Source: Jaenimonas drosophilae (taxonomy: Eukaryota; Euglenozoa; Kinetoplastea; Trypanosomatida; Trypanosomatidae). From it: 17,437 bases of DNA. Numbering within the stretch: the first letter of the stretch is position 1; each line of letters opens with the position of its first letter. Positions 8,092 through 16,160 of the stretch are shown here, one piece after another. The stretch lies in the NCBI GenBank assembly GCA_030849065.1, contig JASAON010001371.1, positions 1 through 17,437 on the forward strand, given 5' to 3'. A program made the translations under genes and the position numbers. The notes beneath the pieces are model-generated. The model searched no databases, was not told the origin of the DNA, and was given only the letters and a program-made list of their open reading frames with translations.

Positions 8092-10191
8092 ATGGCAGAC
8101 AACGACGCAACAACACATCCGACGTGGCCAAAACGGCCACGCTCTAATGATGATCCTCCTACCTTGGCTTCCTCCTCCACTCCCTCAGCAACCAATACAA
8201 CCCCATCTGCATCGATTCCAGCCACAGCAGCCAGCACCGCCGCACCCGCCCCACAATCCTCTCGTGAGGCACGCTTTCATGATCGCCACATGCCCCAAAC
8301 CTTCCATGATCAACTGGGCAGCTACGCCACCCCCGATGAGGCGGCGGACGTGGAAGACCTCGTCGCAGGGCACGATGATTTTTGTGATTTGCCACTTGAC
8401 CGCCAAGAGGCGTTGATGAATTCCGTGCGCCATCTCGCCGCCAAGGCCGCCACGGTCAAGCACAAGCCACAGCTGGAGCATCTCCGGGTGAAGGCCTCCC
8501 GCCTGCCAGGCTTCAAGGATACCGCACGCAAGTCAGAGCTCACCGCCGCCTACCGGCAGTTGGTGCGCGATGGTAGCATCGCACCTAGCCAGGTTCTGGA
8601 GGAGCTCCTCATCCGCAAACGTGGTAAATCGCACAGTGGCGTACTCGTCGTAACCGTCTTCATGGGGCCGAGTGAATTCTCCTGCCCGAAAAACTGCCAC
8701 TACTGCCCCGATCAGCCGGGAATCGCGCGATCCTACCTCCTCAAGGAACCTGGTGTGCTGCGTGGTTTCCGCAATGGCTGGGATCCCATCCGCCAATTCT
8801 ACGACCGTGCGAGTGCGCTGGAGAACAACGGCCACGTCGTGGATAAGATTGAGCTCATCATCCTTGGTGGCACCTTCTCGTTTTATCCAAAACGCTACGC
8901 GGAGGAGTTCATGACGGCGTCCTTCTACGCTGCCAACACCTACTACGATGCCTGCCCACTGCGACCGATGGGCACGTTGGAGGAGGAGATGGAGCTCAAT
9001 GAAGTGGCACGGTGCCGCATCATTGGCATCACCATTGAAACACGTCCCGACTACATCTCCGCATCGGAGCTCCGCCGTCTTCGTCGTCTTGGCGTAACTC
9101 GTGTGCAGCTCGGTATTCAGCATCTGGATGATGATATTCTCAACTACATCAACCGTGAGTGCCCCACCATCAAAACTGTGGCTGGTATTTCCCGTTTGCT
9201 CGATGCAGGCTTCAAGGTGGATGCACACTGGATGCCAGACCTTCCCGGAAGTAGCTACGACAAGGATCTCGAGATGTTTCAAACCCTCTTCTCACCCGAA
9301 AATGAGAGCTTCCAGGTGGATCAGTGGAAGGTTTATCCCACAGCAACGGTACCCTACACCAAAATCAGTGAGTGGTACAAGGAGGGAACCTACAAACCCT
9401 ACGCGGAGCTCGATGGCGGCAGCTACATGGTGAAGCTGCTCATCTACATCATGGAGCACTGTCCCTACCGCATTCGTTTGAATCGCATCATTCGGGATAT
9501 CCCGACGACCTACATCATGGGGGGTGAAAAGCGATGCAACCTGCGTCAGGTGATCGAGGCTGAGATGAAGGCCAAGAAGATCATCTGCAAGGATATCCGC
9601 GAGCGGGAGTGCAAGGGCAACCCCATCAATCAAGAAGATGCGCGCCTCTACGTGGAGCACTTCCGGGCGAGTGAAGGCTCAGAGTACTATCTCTCCATTG
9701 AGAATGAAGCCCGTTCGCAGCTCTACGGCCATCTCCGCCTTCGTCTACGCGACCACACCGATACCGAGCACTCCATCCTCCCCGTATTGGAGGGTTGTGC
9801 TCTCATTCGTGAGCTACACACCTACGGCCGACTGATTGCCGTGAGCCACATCAACACCGGCCACGAGGCTCAACATGTTGGGGTCGGGACGCGCTTGATG
9901 CAGGAGGCGGAGAAGATTGCTCGAAGCCATGGCTTCACAAAATCTGCCGTCATTGCCGGCGTTGGTGTTCGCCGCTACTACGCCAAACTTGGCTACCACC
10001 TTGACACTACGTACATGGTGAAGTCGTTGGTGGAGGAGAAGGCGATCATCACTGATGCGCTAGTAGTTGGAGTGGATTCCGATGAGGATGAGGCGTCCGG
10101 CAACAACGAAGCGACGGCAGCCAACCAGCCGCCATCTGCGGAGCGCCGCCGTGGCATTCTTGGATTTGTGAAGCACATCATTGGTCTATGA
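8092..10191 (+). CDS. ELP3: ELP3-family radical-SAM tRNA-modifying enzyme / GNAT acetyltransferase, CX3CX2C variant
   Basis: ELP3 uses a radical-SAM domain and a GNAT acetyltransferase domain to make the 5-carboxymethyl group on wobble uridine of tRNA; histone acetylation has also been proposed. Seen in 699 aa: a Pro/Ser/Thr/Ala-rich N-terminus with a short basic patch (PKRPR) that could be a nuclear signal; the iron-sulfur motif C198-x3-C202-x2-C205, followed by YCPDQPG and LGGTFSFYP (G259-T261); and a C-terminal GNAT domain with the acetyl-CoA loop QHVGVG (594-599) and RRYYAKLGY (627-635). RELHTYG just before the GNAT loop is typical of ELP3. The tail after about 645 is acidic and shows no membrane anchor. 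Canonical eukaryotic ELP3 has CX9CX2C, so this is probably the second ELP3 lineage; T. brucei is known to carry two (ELP3a and ELP3b). Which one this is cannot be settled here. The start is the first ATG after a clear acceptor. Confidence 0.94.
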   Translation: MADNDATTHPTWPKRPRSNDDPPTLASSSTPSATNTTPSASIPATAASTAAPAPQSSREARFHDRHMPQTFHDQLGSYATPDEAADVEDLVAGHDDFCDLPLDRQEALMNSVRHLAAKAATVKHKPQLEHLRVKASRLPGFKDTARKSELTAAYRQLVRDGSIAPSQVLEELLIRKRGKSHSGVLVVTVFMGPSEFSCPKNCHYCPDQPGIARSYLLKEPGVLRGFRNGWDPIRQFYDRASALENNGHVVDKIELIILGGTFSFYPKRYAEEFMTASFYAANTYYDACPLRPMGTLEEEMELNEVARCRIIGITIETRPDYISASELRRLRRLGVTRVQLGIQHLDDDILNYINRECPTIKTVAGISRLLDAGFKVDAHWMPDLPGSSYDKDLEMFQTLFSPENESFQVDQWKVYPTATVPYTKISEWYKEGTYKPYAELDGGSYMVKLLIYIMEHCPYRIRLNRIIRDIPTTYIMGGEKRCNLRQVIEAEMKAKKIICKDIRERECKGNPINQEDARLYVEHFRASEGSEYYLSIENEARSQLYGHLRLRLRDHTDTEHSILPVLEGCALIRELHTYGRLIAVSHINTGHEAQHVGVGTRLMQEAEKIARSHGFTKSAVIAGVGVRRYYAKLGYHLDTTYMVKSLVEEKAIITDALVVGVDSDEDEASGNNEATAANQPPSAERRRGILGFVKHIIGL

Positions 10192-10392
10192 GTGGGCCAA
10201 ACACTAACTCCGCATGATCTCTCGAGTAACAAGCAAAACGATCTCTTCCTCCCCGTCTTCACCATTGCTCTGCTTGCACTATCTGCAAGTACTCTAACGT
10301 ACTCATCCACTGTTGGTGAGTATTATTGTGTGCCACGTGTATAAAGCGTGCATCCATCTTCGTCTTTCACTCGGATTATTGTTGTTTGTAGC

Positions 10393-10466
10393 TGTTTTGT
10401 TTTTTATATTCACTGAGGTTGGTACTTTGCACGTGTTGCCCCCCCCTCCCCAACACACGCTTGCAG
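10393..10466 (+). promoter_or_regulatory. Pyrimidine tracts and trans-splice acceptors for gene 4
   Basis: Two candidate acceptors are seen. A T-rich tract (10393-10415) is followed by AG at 10416-10417. A C-rich tract (10439-10451, with eight C in a row) is followed by AG at 10465-10466. Neither predicted leader contains an ATG before 10489, so both support the same start. Confidence 0.6.
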
Positions 10467-10488
10467 CCCTGCTTCCAAGATCGCAAAC

Positions 10489-11847
10489 ATGTTCGCATCC
10501 AAACCCGCCTACTTCTTCACCACCTCTGCAGCCCTCCTCAGTCTATGCAGAGGCAGTGGAAGCAGCCAGGTGGGCAGCTCTCTTCACACATCCATCATCG
10601 GCCACAACACATCCTCGCACCTTCTCCACAGCCAACGACATGCCTCCATCTATCAACGATTGCACTCACTGACGGAATTCAAGCTGGCCAACTACCACGC
10701 CGACAACCGCAACAAATTCACGAGCAAAGAGGCCACGGGTGGACCACAACAAGGCTTTGGCTTCGATCCGGTGAGTAGTGCGCTGAATCTGGAGCGTGCG
10801 ACGGGCCGACTCAAGCGCCGCCACAACACCAACCCCGAGGATTATCTCGACGTGGATGAAACTGCTCGTTGGATCGATGCTCGTCAGGCCGCCAAAATTC
10901 TGAATATTAAGGAAGCCGACCTCCCCAAGCTGACGAAGGCGGTGTTGGAGGAGAAGTGGCGGGCGGCCTACCGCGAGCGCAACTTTGCCAAGCAGGAGGA
11001 GGTGCTCATCGCCACGGAAACCTTGCTCGAGTACATTGACTCCTCCCTCCACCACAAGAAGAGTCGGCAGTACTACCGCCAATTAATAGAAAACACACGC
11101 ATGGCCATTGATGCAGAGATGGAGGAGCAACGTCGGAGTCGCTCTGCCATCACTATTTGGTCGGTGAGCATCTTTTTCTTTGGTGCGAGTATCATGGTTA
11201 TGTTCGTGGCCGTGTCGCGGCGCTACGTCACCTGGGATGATGCCAATTTGATTGGCAATCGTGTGTCGGAGTACGTCAACATGACGTTCATGCAGCCGAA
11301 AAACTTGGAGCCCAAGCCAGACTACCACACCCGCTACTTCAACACCCCAACGGCGATGGAGCTCGATCGTCGTGCCGGACGTGCGGATCAGCAATTCATG
11401 CCCGTGGAGGAGGTGCGTATTCTGGATGATAAGGCCACGTTTGAACGCAAGGAGGAGGCGGAGATGTTGCAGCTGCTCAACGAAGAGAATGAGCTGGCAG
11501 CGGCTCATGGCCGCGTGGATGCAGCAGCACAGAGCCGTGTTGCTGTGTACCGTCCAGAAGATTTGGAGGAAGGAGATTCTGCCAAGGCATCAACATCAAC
11601 GACGACGGACGCTTCATTATCTGTGAGTCGTCCAAGCTCCACCAAGGATGAGCCACGCTCTGCCAACAATTTCCGCGGTTTTGTTTCAATGATGAGCAAC
11701 AACTTTGGTGGCGGCTCGCATTTTCAGCGCTTGACGCAAGAGACGGCGCAGCGATCGGCAGAAGCCGAAAAGTTGGCCGAACGCAGTACACGCCAAAAGA
11801 AGATGTCGGAGTCTGCGCATGGAAGTGAGAGCGACGCGAGTAACTGA
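10489..11847 (+). CDS. Mitochondrial single-pass membrane protein with possible degenerate J-like domain
   Basis: 452 aa, not recognised as a named family. The N-terminal 60 residues are rich in Ser, His and Arg and free of acidic residues, as in a mitochondrial presequence. Residues about 125-190 (starting TARWIDARQAAKILNI) form a helical segment whose order, a leucine-rich first helix, a basic KWRAAYRERN helix and a final helix ending in LLEYID, recalls J or Pam16-like domains, but no HPD is present. One transmembrane helix spans about 220-242, followed by SRRY. The region after it is a long hydrophilic tail, Glu-rich and then Ser-rich, with coiled-coil-like stretches. An inner-membrane protein, perhaps tied to import or assembly, would fit, but this is inference. 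The gene ends in four consecutive in-frame TGA codons. Confidence 0.8.
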   Translation: MFASKPAYFFTTSAALLSLCRGSGSSQVGSSLHTSIIGHNTSSHLLHSQRHASIYQRLHSLTEFKLANYHADNRNKFTSKEATGGPQQGFGFDPVSSALNLERATGRLKRRHNTNPEDYLDVDETARWIDARQAAKILNIKEADLPKLTKAVLEEKWRAAYRERNFAKQEEVLIATETLLEYIDSSLHHKKSRQYYRQLIENTRMAIDAEMEEQRRSRSAITIWSVSIFFFGASIMVMFVAVSRRYVTWDDANLIGNRVSEYVNMTFMQPKNLEPKPDYHTRYFNTPTAMELDRRAGRADQQFMPVEEVRILDDKATFERKEEAEMLQLLNEENELAAAHGRVDAAAQSRVAVYRPEDLEEGDSAKASTSTTTDASLSVSRPSSTKDEPRSANNFRGFVSMMSNNFGGGSHFQRLTQETAQRSAEAEKLAERSTRQKKMSESAHGSESDASN

Positions 11848-11856
11848 TGATGATGA
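11845..11856 (+). repeat. Four tandem in-frame TGA stop codons ending gene 4
   Basis: The stop at 11845-11847 is followed directly by three further TGA codons in frame (11848, 11851, 11854) before TGC. The run is a (TGA)n microsatellite placed exactly on the stop. Confidence 0.9.
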
Positions 11857-11892
11857 TGCTCACACAAACATTGAGTGTACGGAGGTATTCGT

Positions 11893-11908
11893 ACACACAC
11901 ACACACAC
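11893..11908. repeat. (AC)8 dinucleotide repeat
   Basis: Eight AC units lie in the 3' flank of gene 4, followed by a T-rich tract (about 11912-11926) and an AG at 11939-11940. That tract could act in polyadenylation or as a minor acceptor, but an ATG (11953) out of place for the next gene follows it. Confidence 0.85.
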
Positions 11909-11977
11909 ATACTTTTTCTTTTTTTTGCGGTCTTCATAAGTTGGCGACACCAATGCTGATCAGGCAGGATGCACGTG

Positions 11978-12005
11978 GATGATGATGATGCTAATGATGA
12001 TGATA
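11978..12005. repeat. Imperfect (GAT)n microsatellite
   Basis: GAT/TGA units with one interruption lie just upstream of the polypyrimidine tract of the carrier gene. Confidence 0.8.
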
Positions 12006-12006
12006 G

Positions 12007-12073
12007 CTCTCTTTCTCTCTCTCGTTTCGTTTTCCCCTTCTCACAACGATCAAATTGCGTGCGTACGTATTAG
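12007..12073 (+). promoter_or_regulatory. Polypyrimidine tract and trans-splice acceptor for the carrier gene
   Basis: A strong CT-rich tract covers 12007-12042. The first AG after it is at 12072-12073, which also forms an in-frame TAG stop (12071-12073) closing the reading frame upstream. The predicted leader, 12074-12121, is 48 bases with no ATG before the start at 12122. Confidence 0.72.
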
Positions 12074-12121
12074 GAAAGGCGGTTGAGCTCCACCCGTGGC
12101 GTGGGCTCATCATCCACGACG

Positions 12122-13162
12122 ATGTTGCAGGCCTCTCCTGAAGCGGAGGGCCACTCATCGCACACCATTTCATCCACGACGTTGGATGCACACAAGCCGC
12201 ATCAGGGCTCCATCTCAACCGGCAGAACTGCCCTGGCTGGGACGTTGGCCACCATATGCACCAAGGTGGTACTTCATCCAATTGATACCGTCAAGTGCCG
12301 GATGCAGCTGTACTCCATGAACACATCAACAACAACAACATCCAATACGAGCTTGACTGGCTATGTTGTACGTCGTCGTGAGCAGCTCGCCAACACACGA
12401 CGGCAGTTTGAGGGTAAATGGGGTCCACGGCATCTCTTTGGTGGCCTCCCCATCAAGCTCGTCTTCTACATTCCATATCAAATGGCGTACATGAGCAGCT
12501 ACACCGCCACACAACGAGCGCTGATGGAGATGGATCCATCTACATCATCATCGTCTAAATCGGTGCCGCCCCCTCTATTTCACACCATCACCGCCGCATG
12601 TGCCGCGGAGATGAGCAGCTGCATCATTCGCGTGCCGATGGAGGCGTTGAAGATGCGCATCCAATCCGCCACAGTCATAAACACCAAAGCCGCCGTTGAG
12701 CAGCTCTGGAGGAATGGCCTGCGCGCATGTGCGCGACTTGTTGTGCCACAAACGTTGCTCCACGACGTTCCCTACTCAGTTATTCAGTGGCTCTCCTACG
12801 AAGCCATGCGGCCCTGGGCAATGACGTGGAGCCATGACGTCGCTGGCGCAGGTGCATTGGAGCAGCGCAGCTTTCGCCAACGCTACGGCTCGGAGTTGTT
12901 GCGCACGCTCTGCACCGGAGGACTGAGTGGCCTCATCGCCGCCACCATCACCGTTCCGCTTGACAACATTCGCACACGGGTGACGGTTGAGACGGCGAAT
13001 GCCCCAACACGCAGCGTTCGGAGTATTGTGGCGGAGGCATATCGTCGTGGTGGCCTCTCCTCCTTTTACCGTGGCGGGGGTATGCGTGTGGTATGGATAA
13101 CATCCAACATGGCCCTATACTTTCCGCTCTTTGAGCTTTTCAAGCACACCGTTGCATCATGA
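12122..13162 (+). CDS. Mitochondrial carrier family (SLC25) protein, possibly S-adenosylmethionine carrier-like
   Basis: Inner-membrane metabolite exchanger, 346 aa, the usual length for the family. The three-fold repeat is visible through its signature sequences: HPIDTVKCRMQ (52-62), RVPMEALKMRIQ (170-181) and VPLDNIRTRV (278-287). Each ends the first helix of a repeat of about 100 residues. Family follow-on motifs appear as LFGGLP in repeat 1 and FYRGGG in repeat 3; in repeat 2 the motif is degraded. The substrate is uncertain. The RVP-x-E form of the second signature followed by DVPYSVIQ resembles SAM carriers (SLC25A26), with mitoferrin-like proteins as an alternative. The frame is open back to 12074, but the only upstream initiator would be a TTG at 12083, so the ATG at 12122 is taken as the start. 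The gene ends in five tandem TGA codons. Confidence 0.92.
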   Translation: MLQASPEAEGHSSHTISSTTLDAHKPHQGSISTGRTALAGTLATICTKVVLHPIDTVKCRMQLYSMNTSTTTTSNTSLTGYVVRRREQLANTRRQFEGKWGPRHLFGGLPIKLVFYIPYQMAYMSSYTATQRALMEMDPSTSSSSKSVPPPLFHTITAACAAEMSSCIIRVPMEALKMRIQSATVINTKAAVEQLWRNGLRACARLVVPQTLLHDVPYSVIQWLSYEAMRPWAMTWSHDVAGAGALEQRSFRQRYGSELLRTLCTGGLSGLIAATITVPLDNIRTRVTVETANAPTRSVRSIVAEAYRRGGLSSFYRGGGMRVVWITSNMALYFPLFELFKHTVAS

Positions 13163-13174
13163 TGATGATGATGA
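13160..13174 (+). repeat. Five tandem in-frame TGA stop codons ending the carrier gene
   Basis: The stop at 13160-13162 is followed by TGA at 13163, 13166, 13169 and 13172, all in frame, before GCT. This has the same arrangement as at the end of gene 4. Confidence 0.9.
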
Positions 13175-13538
13175 GCTCTACCAGTGGCCAGGTTTGCTAT
13201 TGATGGTCACCACAGCACACAACACAGCACAAATAAATTATTTTTCGTGTATTGATGTTGATGATGGGTGCGGCATCAAGACTTCCACCCTCTATCCCCT
13301 TCTTATTAGTCCTTTCCCCCCACGTGGAAGCGGGTGATGCATATGCTTGTCGCACAACTGCTTGTACCCACACATACACTCTCTCACACACACAAATATG
13401 TTTTTGTTGCCTTGATGATTGCTCAGCTCATCTACTCCTTGTTGCTCTCATTACCTCCTATGGTCAATGGTTTCCTTCTTCCTCCTCTTCATTTTGTAGC
13501 TCATTCATCAAAGACGTGGGCAGTGCAGGGGTTCATCT

Positions 13539-13568
13539 ACACACACACACACGCACATACGCACACAC
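13539..13568. repeat. (AC)n dinucleotide repeat
   Basis: Seven perfect AC units (13539-13552) continue as an imperfect AC-rich stretch, between the carrier gene and gene 6. Confidence 0.8.
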
Positions 13569-13679
13569 CCGTCATCCTCCTTTTGTTTTGGCGTGCGTCA
13601 GACGCACAAGTTGTAGTTGTAGTTGTAGCTGTCGTTGCTCTTCTTTTGATTCTTTGTTCGGAGGTCAGGCCTCCATCTG

Positions 13680-13707
13680 CTCTTGTTCTTCATTCCATTT
13701 CACTCAG
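13680..13707 (+). promoter_or_regulatory. Polypyrimidine tract and trans-splice acceptor for gene 6
   Basis: A pyrimidine-rich tract (13680-13705) is followed by AG at 13706-13707. The next 81 bases hold no ATG until 13789. Other AGs at about 13744, 13760 and 13766 would give the same start. Confidence 0.6.
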
Positions 13708-13788
13708 CCATTCATATTTCTCGTTGGAATTCATCAACCTGTGCAGTATTACATCATCAGCATCAGCATCATCATCAGTGTACCTGTT

Positions 13789-15531
13789 ATGACTGCATCA
13801 CCGACGGCTGTGTGGCTGGAGTACAGCTCCGGCACATGTTCGGTCCTCAACACCTCCGTCGCACTCCTCCTCACGGGTGAGGCGGCTGTGGTGGAGGAGG
13901 CCAAGTCGGTCATTGATGCCGCCTGTGATGTAGTCGCAGCCCGCGGATCCACCACACATGATGTTGATGACGTTCAAGAAACTTCTCCCACCTCATGCTC
14001 CAGCTCATCCCTCTTTTTGTTGCCACAATTGCGGCAATTGCCTCGCGTAAGCTTCTCCACCTCACGTGCTCAAGCGGTGCTACAAAAGTGTGTTGCCGTG
14101 TACGGCCGTCTTCCCATGTTCGTCATTTCAGATTTTACGAAGGACGACGAAGAGGTGGCCTTCGTGATGGATCTACACACATCGTCAGCGCCATCAGCCA
14201 CCTCATCCTCCACCGCGCAAAGCAGCAACAGCGGGCGATGTGGCTGTGGATGTATACCTCCCCCTGACGGCCAGCACCTCTCCACGACGGTGGATGAGGT
14301 GGCGGCCTTCATTCTGCGCGTCCAACGCCGTCTGGAGCCACGTGCTCGCCAAGGTGCATCACCCCCTCCTTTTGATGTGTTCCGACCAACACACGGCGCT
14401 GTCCTCCTTGAGGGTCTCACAGCCACCACGAGCAGCATCCAACGACTGCAGCGTGGCCTCTCCACACGACCCACCTCATCCTGCTCATCCTCTCCCGCTT
14501 CATCCATTCTGTGGCAGGAGGCGGAGCTCCCTGCCAAGAAGGCTGCCACATGTTGTGTATGTACGTGCCACGGCCGCACACATGCGCCAGCCTCGTTGTG
14601 TGTGTTTTGGACCGATCGCTGTCACTGCTGCCCTGCTGTGCTGGTGTTGGTTGATACGGTGATGATGGTGTTGCGCGTGGTGATGGAGGCCCTGCCCGTG
14701 GTGCTGCCATCGGGAAGACGTCTCGCCGCACCGCTCTTCATCACCGCCAACATCGATGATAATGAGTTGGAGGAGTTTGATTGGCCAGGCCTGAAGCCAC
14801 AGCGAAAATCTGGCGGCAGTGATGCGGGTGGCTGCAGCGACTTAGTGGTGCCATCCATCGTCCTCTTCCGACCACCGACATCATCATCATCATGCAAAGC
14901 AATAACAACAACAACAACTACTACTGCTACTCCCTCCTCACCACATGCGCATCGTGGCGAGCGCATCATCTTTGAAGGTTCACGATCATTCATCACCATT
15001 GTTGAATTTGTGTTTCAGCACGCTTTTTCCATGGACGGTCTTTCCAAGGACGACGCAGCGGGTCTTGCAGCGAGCATCACTCATCTCCGCAGCGTGGTGC
15101 AAGTGGTGGTGGAGCAGCTGGACCTCGAGGCTGCCACACAAACAATGCGGGCAGAGGATCATCCGCTATACACCAAAGCGGTGGAGATGATTGGCGCGCT
15201 CACGGACGCCTCCACGGCAGAAGATGTTTGTGCGGCCACGAAATTGGCCGTGGCGGCGCGAAGGAACATCTTTGATTTTGTTCCTGCGTTGCGATGCACG
15301 CTTCACGCGGAGCTCCAGCGCATCGCAGAGGCAACACGTGGCCAGAAGAGTGGGAACGGGAACCACATCGCCATCACAACATCCCCAACATCATCACCGA
15401 TTGGCGGCGCGACGAATGAGATGCCGGATGGGCCAGACTCGCCACAGCGTTCGTGTTGCTGCGTTCAGCCCTTCTGGAAGAAGCAACGCTGTGAGCTACG
15501 TGATGCTGAAGGTGGTGATGGAGATGCGTAG
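13789..15531 (+). CDS. Divergent thioredoxin/PDI-fold protein with CHCC active site, TXNDC11-like
   Basis: 580 aa; the call rests on fold-level patterns. Residues about 265-411 read as a thioredoxin domain: a strand ending CVFWTDR, the CXXC site C278-H-C-C281 followed by Pro282, a helix, then ITANIDDNELEEF (the D-x-x-x-N-E pattern of PDI domains), the cis-Pro strand VPSIVLF (P355), and IFEGSR leading into a last helix EFVFQHA. The Trp usually before CXXC is Arg277. The domain is stretched by inserts, including a Thr run coded by an ACA/ACT repeat. A Cys cluster (C255, C256, C258, C260) precedes it. The part before (about 85-190) may be a second, inactive thioredoxin-like unit. After it come helices (412-530) and a C-terminal Cys/aromatic/basic patch (SCCCVQPFWKK). 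Likely a redox or folding protein, perhaps in the secretory pathway, but no clear signal peptide follows the chosen start. Confidence 0.74.
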   Translation: MTASPTAVWLEYSSGTCSVLNTSVALLLTGEAAVVEEAKSVIDAACDVVAARGSTTHDVDDVQETSPTSCSSSSLFLLPQLRQLPRVSFSTSRAQAVLQKCVAVYGRLPMFVISDFTKDDEEVAFVMDLHTSSAPSATSSSTAQSSNSGRCGCGCIPPPDGQHLSTTVDEVAAFILRVQRRLEPRARQGASPPPFDVFRPTHGAVLLEGLTATTSSIQRLQRGLSTRPTSSCSSSPASSILWQEAELPAKKAATCCVCTCHGRTHAPASLCVFWTDRCHCCPAVLVLVDTVMMVLRVVMEALPVVLPSGRRLAAPLFITANIDDNELEEFDWPGLKPQRKSGGSDAGGCSDLVVPSIVLFRPPTSSSSCKAITTTTTTTATPSSPHAHRGERIIFEGSRSFITIVEFVFQHAFSMDGLSKDDAAGLAASITHLRSVVQVVVEQLDLEAATQTMRAEDHPLYTKAVEMIGALTDASTAEDVCAATKLAVAARRNIFDFVPALRCTLHAELQRIAEATRGQKSGNGNHIAITTSPTSSPIGGATNEMPDGPDSPQRSCCCVQPFWKKQRCELRDAEGGDGDA

Positions 15532-16138
15532 TGGGACCGAGCACGGGATGATGATTTTCCTTTTATTTTTGTGTGTTCCAGCCTCCTTCTATTTCTACGT
15601 TTGTGCTGCATCTCTCGGAGTTGGGCCATCCTTCTCAATCACTTCTGTTTCTTCAGCGATTAAAACGCTCAGCTGCGCGCTGTACATCCGTCTAAGCTGC
15701 ATCATCAAGAGCATCAACAGAATCTCTCCCTTGGCCTAGTGCCACGTGGAGGATGACTACGTGATGAAGAAAGAGTTGCTGTGGCGTTTTATGCTTGCGT
15801 GTGTGAGTATGCGTTGGGGCGAGCATCACAACATTCAACGAGGCCATCATCTTCGCAATCCACCGTCGCGTAGTTTAAATGACGATGCCGACATGATCCA
15901 CGTACGCATTTCATCATCACTAGCACCATTTTCCTTGCTGATTTTGTGTGATCATCCACGATGGAAGGAGTGTGGAGGTGTGGGGGGATGATGATCATCA
16001 TGCTGAGCCCCTCCACATACAATGGCCCTCTGAGCCAACAACACCTCTGTGCGCTCATCTCATTCGCTCTTAAATTATTTTTCTTCTATGTTGGTCGGCA
16101 TCACGCCACACAATCTGCGTGTGTTTGTTGGTACTCCG

Positions 16139-16159
16139 TCATCATCATCATCATCATCA
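16139..16159. repeat. (TCA)7 microsatellite
   Basis: Seven TCA units lie directly upstream of the pyrimidine tract of gene 7 and extend it with pyrimidine-rich sequence. Confidence 0.85.
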
Positions 16160-16160
16160 C

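Larger units (their letters stand above)
13163..13788 (+). other. Intergenic region between the carrier and the thioredoxin-like gene
   Basis: This 626-base gap holds simple repeats and pyrimidine tracts: AC-rich stretches (about 13367-13395 and 13539-13568), three TTGTAG units (13611-13628) and C/T tracts near 13283-13321. One frame happens to stay open through it from 13252 into gene 6. Its translation mirrors the repeats (His/Thr, Ser/Cys and Ile/Ser runs), so I treat it as non-coding. Confidence 0.65.

Noticed and set aside
12083..12121. 13-codon upstream extension of the carrier starting with TTG
   Set aside because: Nuclear genes of this kind start at ATG; the first ATG after the acceptor at 12073 is 12122.
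15764..15991. 75-codon open frame as a small gene
   Set aside because: No motif or compositional support, and it is preceded by another ATG with an immediate stop. Kept only as a note on the gap.
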